A stretch of DNA of 64,000 nucleotides, taken from contig NZ_QGGR01000029.1 of NCBI RefSeq assembly GCF_003148685.1, forward strand, positions 55,623 to 119,622, in the 5' to 3' direction. Below, one piece after another: positions 36,139 through 46,289 of this stretch. Made by a program: the position numbers and the translations under genes. Each line of letters begins with the position of its first letter. Within the stretch, counting starts at the first letter, position 1. Origin of the DNA: Actinoplanes xinjiangensis (lineage in GTDB: Bacteria > Actinomycetota > Actinomycetes > Mycobacteriales > Micromonosporaceae). The notes beneath the pieces are model-generated. The model did not search any database. It was not told the origin of the DNA and saw only the letters and a list, made by a program, of their open reading frames with translations.

Positions 36139-36923
36139 CGGCCCTGGTATTCGGGCTTCTGCTTGTTCAGGAAGGCGTGGACCGCGGCCTGGTGGTCCGC
36201 GGTCGCGCCGCAGATCGCCTGCGCCTGCGCCTCGGCCGCCAGCGCGTCCGACAGAGTGCCGGCGTCACCGATGGACAGCTCCCGCTTGATCGCGCCGTAG
36301 GCGATCGTCGGGCCGGCGGCCAGCCGCGCGGCCAGCTCCTGCGCCCGCGGCAGCACCTGCTCGTCGTCCTCCAGCAGCTCGGTGAGCATGCCGATGCGGG
36401 ACGCCTCCTCGGCCTTCACCGGCCGGGCCAGCAGCAGCAGCTCGACGGCCCGGGCGTGACCCACGATCCGCGGCAGCGACCACGAGATGCCGCTGTCGCC
36501 GGCCAGGCCCACATTGGCGAACGCCATCAGGAAGCTGGTCTTCGGTCCGCCGATCCGGAAGTCGGCGAGCAGCGACAGCGACGCGCCCGCCCCGGCGGCC
36601 ATCCCCCGCACCGCGGCGACCACCGGCTTCGGCATGCTGGACAGCCGCTGGGCGATCGGGTTGTAGTGCACCTGGACGGTGTTCAGGTCGGTCGAGCCCG
36701 CCGCGAGCAGCGTCGCGTGCTCCTTGAGATCCTGGCCGCCGCAGAAGTTGCCGCCCGCGCCGGCCAGCACGATCGCCCGGCACGACCGGTCGCTCTCCAG
36801 CTGGGCGAGGGTGTCCCGCAGCGCTTCCTTGAGGTCGACGGTGAACGAGTTCATCGCCTCGGGTCGGTTCAAGGTCAGGGTGACGACCGCATCAGTGCGG
36901 TCGACGAGCAGCGCGTCGGTCAT
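36135..36923 (-). CDS. Enoyl-CoA hydratase/isomerase, PaaG-like
   Basis: Crotonase-fold enzyme of 262 aa. Oxyanion-hole motifs are VLAGAGGNFCGGQDLKEH and AAVRGMAAGAGASLSLLADFRI; the catalytic acid position reads GLAGDSGIS, an Asp as in PaaG-type ring-1,2-epoxyphenylacetyl-CoA isomerases. ATG at 36923 overlaps the paaX-like stop by 4 bases, so both are one operon. No other phenylacetate genes are in the window, so the substrate could be a different acyl-CoA. Confidence 0.88.
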   Translation of the reverse strand: MTDALLVDRTDAVVTLTLNRPEAMNSFTVDLKEALRDTLAQLESDRSCRAIVLAGAGGNFCGGQDLKEHATLLAAGSTDLNTVQVHYNPIAQRLSSMPKPVVAAVRGMAAGAGASLSLLADFRIGGPKTSFLMAFANVGLAGDSGISWSLPRIVGHARAVELLLLARPVKAEEASRIGMLTELLEDDEQVLPRAQELAARLAAGPTIAYGAIKRELSIGDAGTLSDALAAEAQAQAICGATADHQAAVHAFLNKQKPEYQGR

Positions 36924-37714
36924 GAGTCTGAGAATCCCACACGTCCTCCACGCGTGGCCGATTGCAGGCAACGTTCCACATGCCGGTCGGCGGCGGGGCG
37001 CAGCCGGGCCGCGTGTTTGTCGAAGAAGAGCGCGGCCTTGACGCCCGGCCAGCCCGGCGGCAGCAACGCGGTGGGCAATTGAGGATCCTGGAAGAGAAAT
37101 GAGCGCCATGCGTGGACCAGGCGGAACCGGGCAGCGTAGGCCTCCTCGTCGGTGCTACGTGGAGTGACCGCCTTCATGACGGGGCGTAGGGATTCGACGA
37201 ACTCCTCGTACGACCGTCCGATCCGGCCGAGGTCCCAGGCCCGTGCCACGACGTCCGAGCCGGCGGTGTGGCTGGCGCTGAACCGCACGTAGCCGACACC
37301 GGCCAGCACCGACCCGACCTCGTCGGAGGGCCTGGGCGCCACCCACACCTGATCGCTGAGCGGCCCGTAGCCCAGATAGGTGAGACGCAGCGTGTCCTGC
37401 CGCGCGACCGGCTCGTCCAGCAGGATCATGTCGAAGCGGCCGTCCCAGCCGCCGCGACCGGTCCGGTACACCCGGGCGGCCGCCTCGTCGAGCCGGCGTG
37501 CGGCCTTCGGGGTGAGCAGATATCCCGGTCCGGAGGCCAGACGTAGCGGATGCAGCCATCCCTGTCGCACCATTCGCGACACTGCGGTACGGACCGCCGG
37601 GGCCGCGATGTCGAGCGGGGCCAGCAGTCTCACGAGGGCCGCTACCGGGGCTCGGGAACCGCGAGCACGCAGGTAGTCGCCGTACAGGTCGAAGAGTGCG
37701 GACCGCGCCTGCAT
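36920..37714 (-). CDS. PaaX-family transcriptional repressor
   Basis: GntR-like winged-helix regulator of 264 aa; PaaX members respond to phenylacetyl-CoA. N-terminal DNA-binding part ARSALFDLYGDYLRARGSRAPVAALVRLL, then IAAPAVRTAVSRMVRQGWLHPLR (recognition helix and wing), then the PaaX C-terminal domain. ATG at 37714 is chosen over a start 16 codons earlier because the fold begins at QARSALFDLYGDY. Coupled to the enoyl-CoA hydratase gene it probably controls. A symmetrical site lies directly upstream. Confidence 0.9.
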   Translation of the reverse strand: MQARSALFDLYGDYLRARGSRAPVAALVRLLAPLDIAAPAVRTAVSRMVRQGWLHPLRLASGPGYLLTPKAARRLDEAAARVYRTGRGGWDGRFDMILLDEPVARQDTLRLTYLGYGPLSDQVWVAPRPSDEVGSVLAGVGYVRFSASHTAGSDVVARAWDLGRIGRSYEEFVESLRPVMKAVTPRSTDEEAYAARFRLVHAWRSFLFQDPQLPTALLPPGWPGVKAALFFDKHAARLRPAADRHVERCLQSATRGGRVGFSDS

Positions 37715-37724
37715 GACCGCACAT

Positions 37725-37763
37725 TGTGACAGCCCGAAAGACGATATGCTAGACGCTGTCACA
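37725..37763 (-). promoter_or_regulatory. Putative PaaX-family operator (9-bp arms)
   Basis: TGTGACAGC and GCTGTCACA are perfect 9-base inverted arms, centres 30 bases (three helical turns) apart, ending 11 bases upstream of the paaX-like start. TATGCT inside the site could be a -10. The arrangement fits autorepression of the paaX-like/hydratase operon. Confidence 0.55.
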
Positions 37764-37989
37764 TCCGCCCGGGCTGGGTTTGGGTTCGCCGGTGTTCATC
37801 AGGGAAAATGTTTGATCGGCACGGTGGGCCGCGACGCGTGAAGACGTGAAAACGGCCTGAGCGGGCCGCCGGTCGGAAACGAGCACCGCGTCACGTGGGG
37901 CTGAGCACGTGACGAGGCTGCTGGCATTCCAGGAGCAAGTGGCTGTGGGGTAACCCACCGACCCTGACGTAGGTCTGAGGGGAGACAAA

Positions 37990-38157
37990 ATGGCGGCGAT
38001 GAAGCCGCGGACGGGCGATGGTCCGCTGGAGGTCACCAAGGAGGGACGGGGCATCGTGATGCGCGTCCCGCTGGAAGGTGGTGGCCGTCTCGTCGTTGAG
38101 ATGACTCCGGACGAGGCCAACGCGCTGGGTGACGCGTTGAAGTCGATCGCCGGCTGA
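37990..38157 (+). CDS. DUF3117 family small protein (55 aa)
   Basis: A short, highly conserved actinobacterial protein: AAMKPRTGDGPLEVTKEG, then RGIVMRVPLEGGGRLVVEM and a C-terminal TPDEANALGDALKSIAG. Function unknown. GGGGAG lies a few bases before ATG and a perfect terminator follows, so it is a monocistronic gene. A counterpart (Rv1211) lies next to tag in M. tuberculosis as far as I recall. A long AT-mixed leader of about 200 bases lies between it and the paaX-like operator. Confidence 0.92.
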   Translation: MAAMKPRTGDGPLEVTKEGRGIVMRVPLEGGGRLVVEMTPDEANALGDALKSIAG

Positions 38158-38168
38158 CGTTTCACGCG

Positions 38169-38206
38169 AGCCCGCCGGTACGGTACCGCCCGTACCGGCG
38201 GGCTTT
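38169..38206 (+). terminator. Rho-independent terminator after the DUF3117 gene
   Basis: A perfect 15-bp stem (AGCCCGCCGGTACGG with its complement) on a 6-base loop, ending in TTT, 11 bases after the stop. The clearest intrinsic terminator in the window. Confidence 0.92.
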
Positions 38207-38234
38207 CCACGTCTTACGGAAAGGTCATCCTCCC

Positions 38235-39641
<1,407 letters not shown>

Positions 39642-40464
39642 CGGGATCACCGCCTGGATCCACTCGTCGGACTCGCGGATCGCCTTCAGCATCTCCCGGA
39701 CGGTGAGGGTGTCCACGTCGCGGGCGGACGGGTCGCTGATCCGGCCGTTCGCGTGTGCGCCGTTCACGATCAGCACCCCGCCCGGCCGGAGCAGGCGCTG
39801 GGCGGCCTCGGTGCAGGCGGCGAACTCGGTGGTGTCGGCGTCCACGAAGATCAGGTCGTAGGCGCCGTCCGCGAGCCGGGGCAGCACGTTGAGGGCGCGG
39901 CCGCTGATGATCCGGGTACGCGACGGCGCGTACCCCGCCTCCTGGAAGATCCGCCGGGCGATCCGCTGGTGCTCGTGCTCGACGTCGATCGTGGTGAGGA
40001 CCCCGTCCGGGCGCATCCCGCCGAGCAGCCAGATGCCGCTCACCCCGGTCCCGGTGCCGATCTCGACGACCGCCTTGGCGCTGCCCGCGGCGGCCAGCAG
40101 ACGCAGCACGGAGCCCGCGCCGGGGGAGACACAGGGCAGGCCGAGCTCGTGGGCGAGGGCGCGGGCGGTCTGGAGGACCGTGTCCTCGGTGGCGTAGGTC
40201 TCGGCGAACGGCATTGACTGCGCCGCCTGCTGACCGAATGAACGAGCAGGACCGATGATGACGACCTCCGTACGGCAAGGGATGCCCGCGGCCGAACCGC
40301 GCACATCGGATAAGAGAGTAGAGCGATGTTCTCCGGTGATGCACTGCGCCGTCGATGGATAAACAACCCACTCGGCGCAGGTGCGGACCCGTGGCAAGGT
40401 GTGAACCGGTGGATCCGTGTCATCCTGGAGGCGCGGAGCCGGCTAGCGGAGTGGAGGCACCGAC

Positions 40465-41727
40465 GTGACCGACGGCTGGAACTGGAGCCGGCCACCGACG
40501 TCCTCTGCGTACCCGGTGCCCGGTGAGCCGCAGCAGCCGTCGCCGTGGTGGTCGGGGGGACAGGCCGATCCCTGGCGTGATCCGTACGCACCGTCGGCGG
40601 TGGTCCTGCCGACGCCGCAATCCACCGGCGGCGCGCCGCTGGAGACCCCGCCCAACCCGGACGCGCCACGCCGGTCGTTCGCCCCGATCCTGATGATCTG
40701 TCTGGTGACCGCCCTGCTCGCGGGCGGTGTCGGCGGCACGCTCGGCTTCCTCTTCGCGATCAAGGGCGGCTACGCCGAGGGCGGCCGCACCCAGCTCGGG
40801 GCATCCGGCCAGGGCGTCCCGGAGTCCGCCCAGCGGGCTCCCGAGTCGGCCGGCGGAGTGGTCGAGCGGGTCCAGCCGAGTGTCGTGACGGTCCGGGTCA
40901 GCGGGGCCATCGGGTCCGGTTTCGTGGTCTCCACGGAGGGCTACGTGATCACCAACGACCACGTGGTCGAGGGCGCCGACGACACCCTGTCGGTCTCCTT
41001 CCACGACGGCTCCACGGCTGCCGCGACGCTTGTCGGGCGCGACCCGGAGTCCGACCTCGCAGTGATCAAAGTCGCAAAAGAGGGCCTGATCCCGGTCACG
41101 TTGGGAAACTCCGACGAGATCGCTGTCGGTGACCCGGTGCTTGCTTTCGGTTCACCGCTGGCGCTGGTCAACACCGTGACCGCCGGCATCGTGAGCGCCC
41201 TGGACCGCACCATCCAGGCCGGCGAGGAGACCGGGACCCGGCGCTACTACGCGGCCATCCAGACCGACGCCGCCGTCAACCAGGGCAACTCCGGCGGCCC
41301 TCTGGTCGACGGTGCCGGCCGGGTCGTCGGGGTCAACTCGGTGATCCGCTCGGTCGGGGGTACGACCGCCGAGGCCGGCAACATCGGCCTCGCCTTCGCC
41401 ATCCCGATCAACCAGGCGAAGCGGATCGCCGAGGACATCATCGACACCGGCAAGGCCCGGCGCACCGTGATCGGTGCCGAGGTGATGACCGGGGAGTCGG
41501 CCACCGGCGCGCGGCTGCAGTCGGTGCAGCCGGCCGGCCCGGCCGCAGGTGCCGGCCTGAAGGCCGGTGACGTGATCACCAAGCTCGACGGGCGCCCCCT
41601 GGAGGACGGCATCGGCCTGATCGCCATGGTCCGGAAATACGCCCCGGGCTCGGTCGTCGCCGTCGAATACCGGCGGGGCAGCAAGACCGCATCGGCCTCG
41701 GTGACCCTGGCCGCGGACACCAACTGA
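40465..41727 (+). CDS. htrA: Membrane-anchored trypsin-like serine protease with PDZ domain (HtrA/DegP type)
   Basis: Envelope quality-control protease of 420 aa. A Pro-rich cytoplasmic part (1-70) precedes one membrane helix (APILMICLVTALLAGGVGGTLGFLFA, about 73-98). The extracytoplasmic protease has the triad H166 (ITNDHVVEG), D197 (DPESDLAVIKV) and S276 (NQGNSGGPLVD), followed by one PDZ domain (about 325-415). The GTG start follows GGAGG by 7 bases. Position before tatB and mrp is the conserved actinobacterial order. Confidence 0.94.
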   Translation: MTDGWNWSRPPTSSAYPVPGEPQQPSPWWSGGQADPWRDPYAPSAVVLPTPQSTGGAPLETPPNPDAPRRSFAPILMICLVTALLAGGVGGTLGFLFAIKGGYAEGGRTQLGASGQGVPESAQRAPESAGGVVERVQPSVVTVRVSGAIGSGFVVSTEGYVITNDHVVEGADDTLSVSFHDGSTAAATLVGRDPESDLAVIKVAKEGLIPVTLGNSDEIAVGDPVLAFGSPLALVNTVTAGIVSALDRTIQAGEETGTRRYYAAIQTDAAVNQGNSGGPLVDGAGRVVGVNSVIRSVGGTTAEAGNIGLAFAIPINQAKRIAEDIIDTGKARRTVIGAEVMTGESATGARLQSVQPAGPAAGAGLKAGDVITKLDGRPLEDGIGLIAMVRKYAPGSVVAVEYRRGSKTASASVTLAADTN

Positions 41728-41798
41728 CGGACCCGGGCGGGCTGCGTTCGCACAGGGAGCGTGCGTAGGCTTGGCGCGGGAAGCCTGGGAGGCCGGAC

Positions 41799-42209
41799 GT
41801 GTTCGAGAATCTGAACTGGTGGGAGATCGGCGCACTGCTCATGCTTGCGCTGCTGATCTTCGGGGAGCGGCTGCCCAAGGTGATCGGCGACGGGCTGCGC
41901 ATGCTGCGCGGGCTGCGCAACATGGCGCAGGGTGCGACCGCCGATCTGAGCCGTGAGCTGGGCACCGACATCCGGCTGGAAGATCTGCACCCGAAGGCGT
42001 TCATCCGTAAGCACCTGCTCAGCGAGGAGGACGAGCAGGCGCTGCGCAAGCCTCTGCAGACGCTCTTCGACGACGTGAAGCAGGACCTCAACGGGGTCAA
42101 GAGCGAGCTCGACGACGTCGCCGCGGCCGTCGACATCCGCAAGAGCAGCGCGCCGGCCGAGAAAGCCGCTGAGGCTTCCCGACCGGCGTACGACCTCGAC
42201 GCGACCTGA
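41799..42209 (+). CDS. tatB: Twin-arginine translocase subunit TatB
   Basis: Tat secretion component of 136 aa. The N-terminal part is MFENLNWWEIGALLMLALLIFGERLPKVIGDG: short membrane helix, hinge and amphipathic helix with the TatA/B family Glu and FGERLPK. The rest is a charged helical tail. TatB recognises folded Tat substrates together with TatC, which is not in the window. GTG start. Only 7 bases separate it from the convergent mrp. Confidence 0.93.
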   Translation: MFENLNWWEIGALLMLALLIFGERLPKVIGDGLRMLRGLRNMAQGATADLSRELGTDIRLEDLHPKAFIRKHLLSEEDEQALRKPLQTLFDDVKQDLNGVKSELDDVAAAVDIRKSSAPAEKAAEASRPAYDLDAT

Positions 42210-42216
42210 GCCGCTA

Positions 42217-43368
42217 CTAACCGCGCTTGGCGTTGACCATGAGGCCCAGGGGCTTGCCGACCAGCGACTCGCGGCGGACCGCCAGCTTGTCGGCGACCCC
42301 GTCGAGAGCCTTGGCGGCCGGCGACTCCGGGTCGGCCAGCACGATCGGGGTCCCGTCGTCGCCGGCCTCACGGACCCGGGTGTCCAGCGGGATCTGACCC
42401 AGCAACGGAACCCGGGCGCCGATCGTCTTGGACAGCGAGTCGGCCACCGTCTCCCCACCGCCCGCGCCGAAGACCTCCATGCGCGAACCGTCCGGCAGCT
42501 CCAGCCACGACATGTTCTCCACCACACCGACCAGCCGCTGATGTGTCTGGAGGGCGATCGCGCCGGCCCGCTCGGCGACCTCGGCGGCGGCCATCTGCGG
42601 GGTGGTGACGACCAGGATCTCCGCGTTCGGCAGGAGCTGGGCCAGAGAGATGGCCACGTCACCGGTGCCCGGCGGCAGGTCGAGCAACAGCACGTCCAGG
42701 TCGCCCCAGTAGACGTCGGCGAGGAACTGCTGGAGCGCCCGGTGCAGCATCGGGCCACGCCAGACCACCGCGGCGTTGCCCGCGGTGAACATGCCGATCG
42801 AGATGACCTTCACACCGTGCGACTGCGGCGGCATGATCATTTCCTCGACGCGGGTCGGCCTGCCCTCGACGCCGAGCATCCGCGGCACCGAGTGGCCGTA
42901 GATGTCCGCGTCGATCACACCGACCGACAGGCCCCGCTTGGCGAGCGCCGCGGCCAGGTTCACGGTGACGCTGGACTTGCCGACACCACCCTTGCCGCTG
43001 GCCACCGCATACACCCTCGTCCGGGAACCCGGCTGGGCGAACGGGATGACCGGCTCGGCGGAGGCACTGCCCCCGCGGAGGGTGGTCTGCAGCGCCTTAC
43101 GCTGTTCCTCGCTCATCACCCCGAAGTTGATCTCGACCCGGTCGATACCGGGGATCTTCGTGACGGCGGCGGTGATGTCGTTGGTCAGCTTGTCCCGCAG
43201 CGGACAGCCGGCGACGGTGAGCAGCAGATCGACCTTGACCAGGCCTTCGCTCACAGTGAAGCCCGAGACCATGCCGAGGTCGGTGATCGGGCGGCGAATC
43301 TCGGGGTCGTCCACGGTCGCCAGAGCGGCCTGGATGGCGTCCTCGAGCGTGGATGCAGGAGCGGACAT
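42217..43368 (-). CDS. mrp: Mrp/NBP35-type iron-sulfur carrier ATPase
   Basis: P-loop ATPase (383 aa) that carries and delivers Fe-S clusters. An N-terminal MIP18/DUF59 domain (about 5-85) contains CPLRDKL. The deviant Walker A is VASGKGGVGKSSVTVNLAAAL, followed by GVIDADIYGHSVPRMLG and LLDLPPGTGDVAISLAQ. The CxxC seen in some Mrp proteins is not evident. The start at 43368 (SAPASTLEDAI) is chosen; an ATG three codons earlier is equally possible. Conserved next to tatB in actinobacteria. Confidence 0.93.
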   Translation of the reverse strand: MSAPASTLEDAIQAALATVDDPEIRRPITDLGMVSGFTVSEGLVKVDLLLTVAGCPLRDKLTNDITAAVTKIPGIDRVEINFGVMSEEQRKALQTTLRGGSASAEPVIPFAQPGSRTRVYAVASGKGGVGKSSVTVNLAAALAKRGLSVGVIDADIYGHSVPRMLGVEGRPTRVEEMIMPPQSHGVKVISIGMFTAGNAAVVWRGPMLHRALQQFLADVYWGDLDVLLLDLPPGTGDVAISLAQLLPNAEILVVTTPQMAAAEVAERAGAIALQTHQRLVGVVENMSWLELPDGSRMEVFGAGGGETVADSLSKTIGARVPLLGQIPLDTRVREAGDDGTPIVLADPESPAAKALDGVADKLAVRRESLVGKPLGLMVNAKRG

Positions 43369-43389
43369 GCAGCCCATGCTACGTCGAGG

Positions 43390-43917
43390 TCAGGAGCGGT
43401 CCTCTTCCCAGTCCATACGAGCCCGCTTCTCCCGCCGCAACGCCGCCTCATCCAGTTCATCGGCCAGCCGGGACAGTTCCGAACGCAGGAAGTCCCTGGT
43501 CGCGACCTCGCCGAGAGCGATCCGCAGAGCGGCGATCTCCCGGGTCAGGAACTCGGTGTCGGCCTTCTGCATCGCCGCGCGACGTCGATCCTCGTCCATG
43601 GCGAGCCGGTCACGGTCGGCCTGCCGGTTCTGCGCCAGCAGGATCAACGGCGCGGCGTACGACGCCTGCAACGACAGGATCAGGGTGAGGAACTGATGCG
43701 GGTACTCGTCGAAGCGCAGACGTCCCGACGGCGCGAGGTGGTTCCACGCGAACCAGGCGGCGATCACCACCGTCATGTAGACGATGAACTTCGCCGTGCC
43801 CATGTACCGGGCGATGCTCTCCGACCAGCGGCCGAACGCCTCCGGATCGAATTTCGGCAGCTGTACCCGTCCCGGCTCGCGCGGTTGGTCGAGCCGGTCC
43901 CTGCGCTGCTCGCTCAC
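43390..43917 (-). CDS. DUF1003 membrane protein
   Basis: A 175-aa protein with two membrane helices (FIVYMTVVIAAWFAWNHL and FLTLILSLQASYAAPLILLAQ, about residues 43-95) and a long charged helical C-terminus. The signature LSLQASYAAPLILLAQNRQADRDR is the DUF1003 core. Function unknown. It lies between mrp and the MgtE-N/CBS gene, an order shared with mycobacteria (Rv1229c-Rv1232c from memory), hinting at a metal-related role. Confidence 0.9.
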   Translation of the reverse strand: MSEQRRDRLDQPREPGRVQLPKFDPEAFGRWSESIARYMGTAKFIVYMTVVIAAWFAWNHLAPSGRLRFDEYPHQFLTLILSLQASYAAPLILLAQNRQADRDRLAMDEDRRRAAMQKADTEFLTREIAALRIALGEVATRDFLRSELSRLADELDEAALRREKRARMDWEEDRS

Positions 43918-43924
43918 GTCGTCC

Positions 43925-44012
43925 CCTCGTGGTGGGCGTCCCGGTCACGCCGGTCTCCGCGCTCGCTCACACGGCCCCCTCGTCGTGGGCGTCCCGGTCA
44001 CGCCAGTCCCGG
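43925..44012. repeat. Duplicated 3' end of the MgtE-N/CBS gene
   Basis: About 30 bases (CTCGTNGTGGGCGTCCCGGTCACGCC and flanks) occur twice, 53 bases apart, with two differences. One copy encodes the end of the MgtE-N/CBS protein (DWRDRDAHDE); the other lies in the gap before the DUF1003 gene. A local tandem duplication seems to have moved the stop. Confidence 0.75.
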
Positions 44013-45229
44013 GGCAGCGAATGGTCCAGTACGTCGTCGACGGTGACCGCGCCCAGCAGCCGGTTCGTCGAGTCCACCACCGGCATCGCCACCAGGTCGT
44101 ACGTCGCCATCCGCTGGGTGATCTCGAGCAGCCCGGTCTCGGTCCGCAGCGGATCGATCCCGCTGTCCACCAGCCCGCCCACGATCGACGCCGGCGGCTC
44201 GCGCAACAGTCGCTGGAAGTGCACCATGCCCAGATACTTACCCGTCGGCGTGGCGGCCGGAGCGCGGGCCACGAAGACCTGCGCGGCGACCACCGGCGAC
44301 AGCTCCGGGTTGCGGATCCGGGCCAGCGCCTCGGCGACCGTGGTGTCCGGGGTGAGGATCACCGGCTCCGAGGTCATCACACTGCCCGCGGTCCCCGGCC
44401 GGTAGTTCATCAGCTGCCGCACCGGGGCCGCCTCCTCCGGCTCCATCAGGTCGAGCAGCACCGCCTGCTCCGTCTTCGGCAGCTCGGCCAGCAGGTCGGC
44501 GGCGTCGTCCGGGTCCATCCGCTCCAGCACGTCCGCGGCGCGTTCCCGGTCCAGCCCGGCCAGGATCTCCACCTGGTCGTGCTCGGGCAGCTCCTCCAGC
44601 ACGTCGGCGAGACGCCGGTCGTCCAGCGCCGCCGCCACCTCGTTGCGCCGGGCGTCCGGGAGGTCCTGCAGGGCGTTCGCCATGTCGGCCGGGCGCATCT
44701 GGTCGAGCAGGGCGATCAGGTTCGCGGTGCCCTGCGTCTCGGTGGGGCCGATCAGACCGCGCACCCGGTCGAACTCGGCCTGATAGACGTGCCCGCGCCG
44801 GGTCAGCCGGCTGTGCTCCCGGACCGCCACCCGAGTGATGATCCACTCGGTGTTCCGGTTCAGCTCCATGCCGATGTCCAGCACCGTACCCGCGTGGTCG
44901 CGCCCCTCGTCGTGCTCCGGCACCACCGTCACCCGCCGATCCAGCAGATCCTCCAGCACCAGCAACTCGTTCTGCCGCTTCTCGAACCGCCGCAGATTCA
45001 GCGAGCCGGTGCCGAGCACGACCGCCTCCGCGTCCATGCTGGTGACCCGCCCGATCGGCAGGAAGATCCGGCGGCGCAGGGCCATCTCGGCGACCAGGCC
45101 GACGACCTGTGGCGGCCGGTTCGTGGTGCGCAGCCGGACGACGGCGTCACGAACCCGCCCGACACGGTCGCCGTTCGGGTCGAACACCGGAAGACCGGCG
45201 AGGCGGGCCAGGTAAACCCTCGTCCCCAT
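43967..45229 (-). CDS. Soluble MgtE-N / CBS domain protein with PRC-barrel start
   Basis: A 420-aa protein with a PRC-barrel-like N-terminal part (VYLARLAGLPVFDPNGDRVGRVRDAVV), the MgtE intracellular helical domain (LQDLPDARRNEVAAALDDRRLADVLEELPEHDQVEIL..., about 205-290) and two CBS domains (about 295-410). The membrane channel domain of true MgtE Mg2+ transporters is absent. It probably senses Mg2+ or nucleotides and regulates a partner. ATG at 45229 is preferred since GAGG lies 8 bases before it. Same type as Rv1232c. Confidence 0.88.
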   Translation of the reverse strand: MGTRVYLARLAGLPVFDPNGDRVGRVRDAVVRLRTTNRPPQVVGLVAEMALRRRIFLPIGRVTSMDAEAVVLGTGSLNLRRFEKRQNELLVLEDLLDRRVTVVPEHDEGRDHAGTVLDIGMELNRNTEWIITRVAVREHSRLTRRGHVYQAEFDRVRGLIGPTETQGTANLIALLDQMRPADMANALQDLPDARRNEVAAALDDRRLADVLEELPEHDQVEILAGLDRERAADVLERMDPDDAADLLAELPKTEQAVLLDLMEPEEAAPVRQLMNYRPGTAGSVMTSEPVILTPDTTVAEALARIRNPELSPVVAAQVFVARAPAATPTGKYLGMVHFQRLLREPPASIVGGLVDSGIDPLRTETGLLEITQRMATYDLVAMPVVDSTNRLLGAVTVDDVLDHSLPRDWRDRDAHDEGAV

Positions 45230-45262
45230 GGTCACGACCTCAGACTAGGTTAGGGTCCGGAC

Positions 45263-46138
45263 ATGTCCGGAGTGGCGTACGAGATCGTCGACGTGTTCAC
45301 GGACCGGCCCTTCGCCGGCAACCCGCTGGCCGTGGTGTTCGGCGGCGCCGGTCTGGCCACCGATCAGATGCAGGCGCTGGCGCGAGAGTTCAACCTATCG
45401 GAGACGGTTTTCCTGCTCCCACCGGTGACCGCCGGGGCCACCCACCGCGTCCGGATCTTCACGCCGACGTCCGAACTGCCGTTCGCCGGCCATCCCAGCG
45501 TCGGTTCGGCGGTCACCGCGATGCGGCGCGGTCTCCTCGAAGCCGGCGAGGTGGTCCAGGAGTGCGGCGCCGGCCTGCTGCCGATCACGGTGACCGCGGC
45601 GGGTGCGGCCACCCTCACCGGTGCCGCGCCCATGCTGGGCGAGCCCCTCGACCCGGCGCCTCTGCTCGCTGCGGCGGGCCTCACGGCCGCCGACTTCGCG
45701 GGCGACGGCGTGGCTGCCCCGCGCGCGGCAGGCTGTGGTCTCGACTGGATCTTCCTTCCGGTACGCCGGGAGGCGCTCGCCCGGGTACGCGTCGACCCGC
45801 GGGCCGCCGAGGAGGCGGGCTGTGCCGACCTGAGCGTGTTCGCCTGGTCGGGCACCGAGGCCCACGCCCGCGTCTTCTCCTCGACCTGGACCGTCGACGA
45901 GGACCCGGCCACCGGATCGGCCGCACTGGCCCTCGGCGTGTGGCTGGTGGCCGCCGGATGGCTGCCGCCGGACGGCCTCTCCACCTACCGCATCCACCAG
46001 GGCGTGGAGATGAAACGCCCGTCCCGCCTCGACTGCACGGTCACCGCCACCGCCGGCACCGCCGTCACCACGACCGTCACCGGCCACGTCTGGCCGGTAG
46101 CCACCGGCGAGATAGCCATCCCCCCATTCATCGGCTGA
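45263..46138 (+). CDS. PhzF-family isomerase
   Basis: A 291-aa two-domain PhzF/diaminopimelate-epimerase fold protein. Catalytic Glu47 is in REFNLSETVFLLP; other signatures are DVFTDRPFAGNPLAVVF, FTPTSELPFAGHPSVGSA and DEDPATGSAALALGVWL. Family members isomerise small metabolites; there is no phenazine cluster here, so it is housekeeping or of unknown substrate. Divergent from the MgtE-N/CBS gene, and followed by two large palindromes. Confidence 0.91.
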   Translation: MSGVAYEIVDVFTDRPFAGNPLAVVFGGAGLATDQMQALAREFNLSETVFLLPPVTAGATHRVRIFTPTSELPFAGHPSVGSAVTAMRRGLLEAGEVVQECGAGLLPITVTAAGAATLTGAAPMLGEPLDPAPLLAAAGLTAADFAGDGVAAPRAAGCGLDWIFLPVRREALARVRVDPRAAEEAGCADLSVFAWSGTEAHARVFSSTWTVDEDPATGSAALALGVWLVAAGWLPPDGLSTYRIHQGVEMKRPSRLDCTVTATAGTAVTTTVTGHVWPVATGEIAIPPFIG

Positions 46139-46156
46139 CCCACCCACCCCTCACCC

Positions 46157-46213
46157 CCGGCTGGCTCCCACCGCTGTCTCAACGTCCCTGAGACAGCGGT
46201 GGCGTCCAGCCGG
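46157..46213. repeat. Palindromic element copy 1 (nested stems, 9-nt loop)
   Basis: Inner perfect 13-bp stem CCACCGCTGTCTC with its complement, loop AACGTCCCT, and an outer 8-bp stem CCGGCTGG/CCAGCCGG separated by small bulges. It lies between convergent genes and would act as a bidirectional terminator. Confidence 0.9.
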
Positions 46214-46220
46214 AGGGATG

Positions 46221-46277
46221 CGGCTGGTTCTCACCGCTGTCTCGGCGTCTCGGAGACAGCGGTGAGAGCCAGCCGGA
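46221..46277. repeat. Palindromic element copy 2
   Basis: CGGCTGGTTCTCACCGCTGTCTC pairs with its near-perfect complement over 23 bases with one mismatch, around the 9-base loop GGCGTCTCG. It is adjacent to copy 1 and shares its arms. Confidence 0.9.
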
Positions 46278-46289
46278 TGAGAGCTTGGG

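Noticed and set aside
36135..37714. Phenylacetate degradation cluster
   Set aside because: Only PaaG-like and PaaX-like genes occur; paaABCDE, paaK and paaZ are absent from the window.
45263..46138. Phenazine biosynthesis locus
   Set aside because: Only a PhzF-family gene is present; the family is widespread in organisms that make no phenazines.
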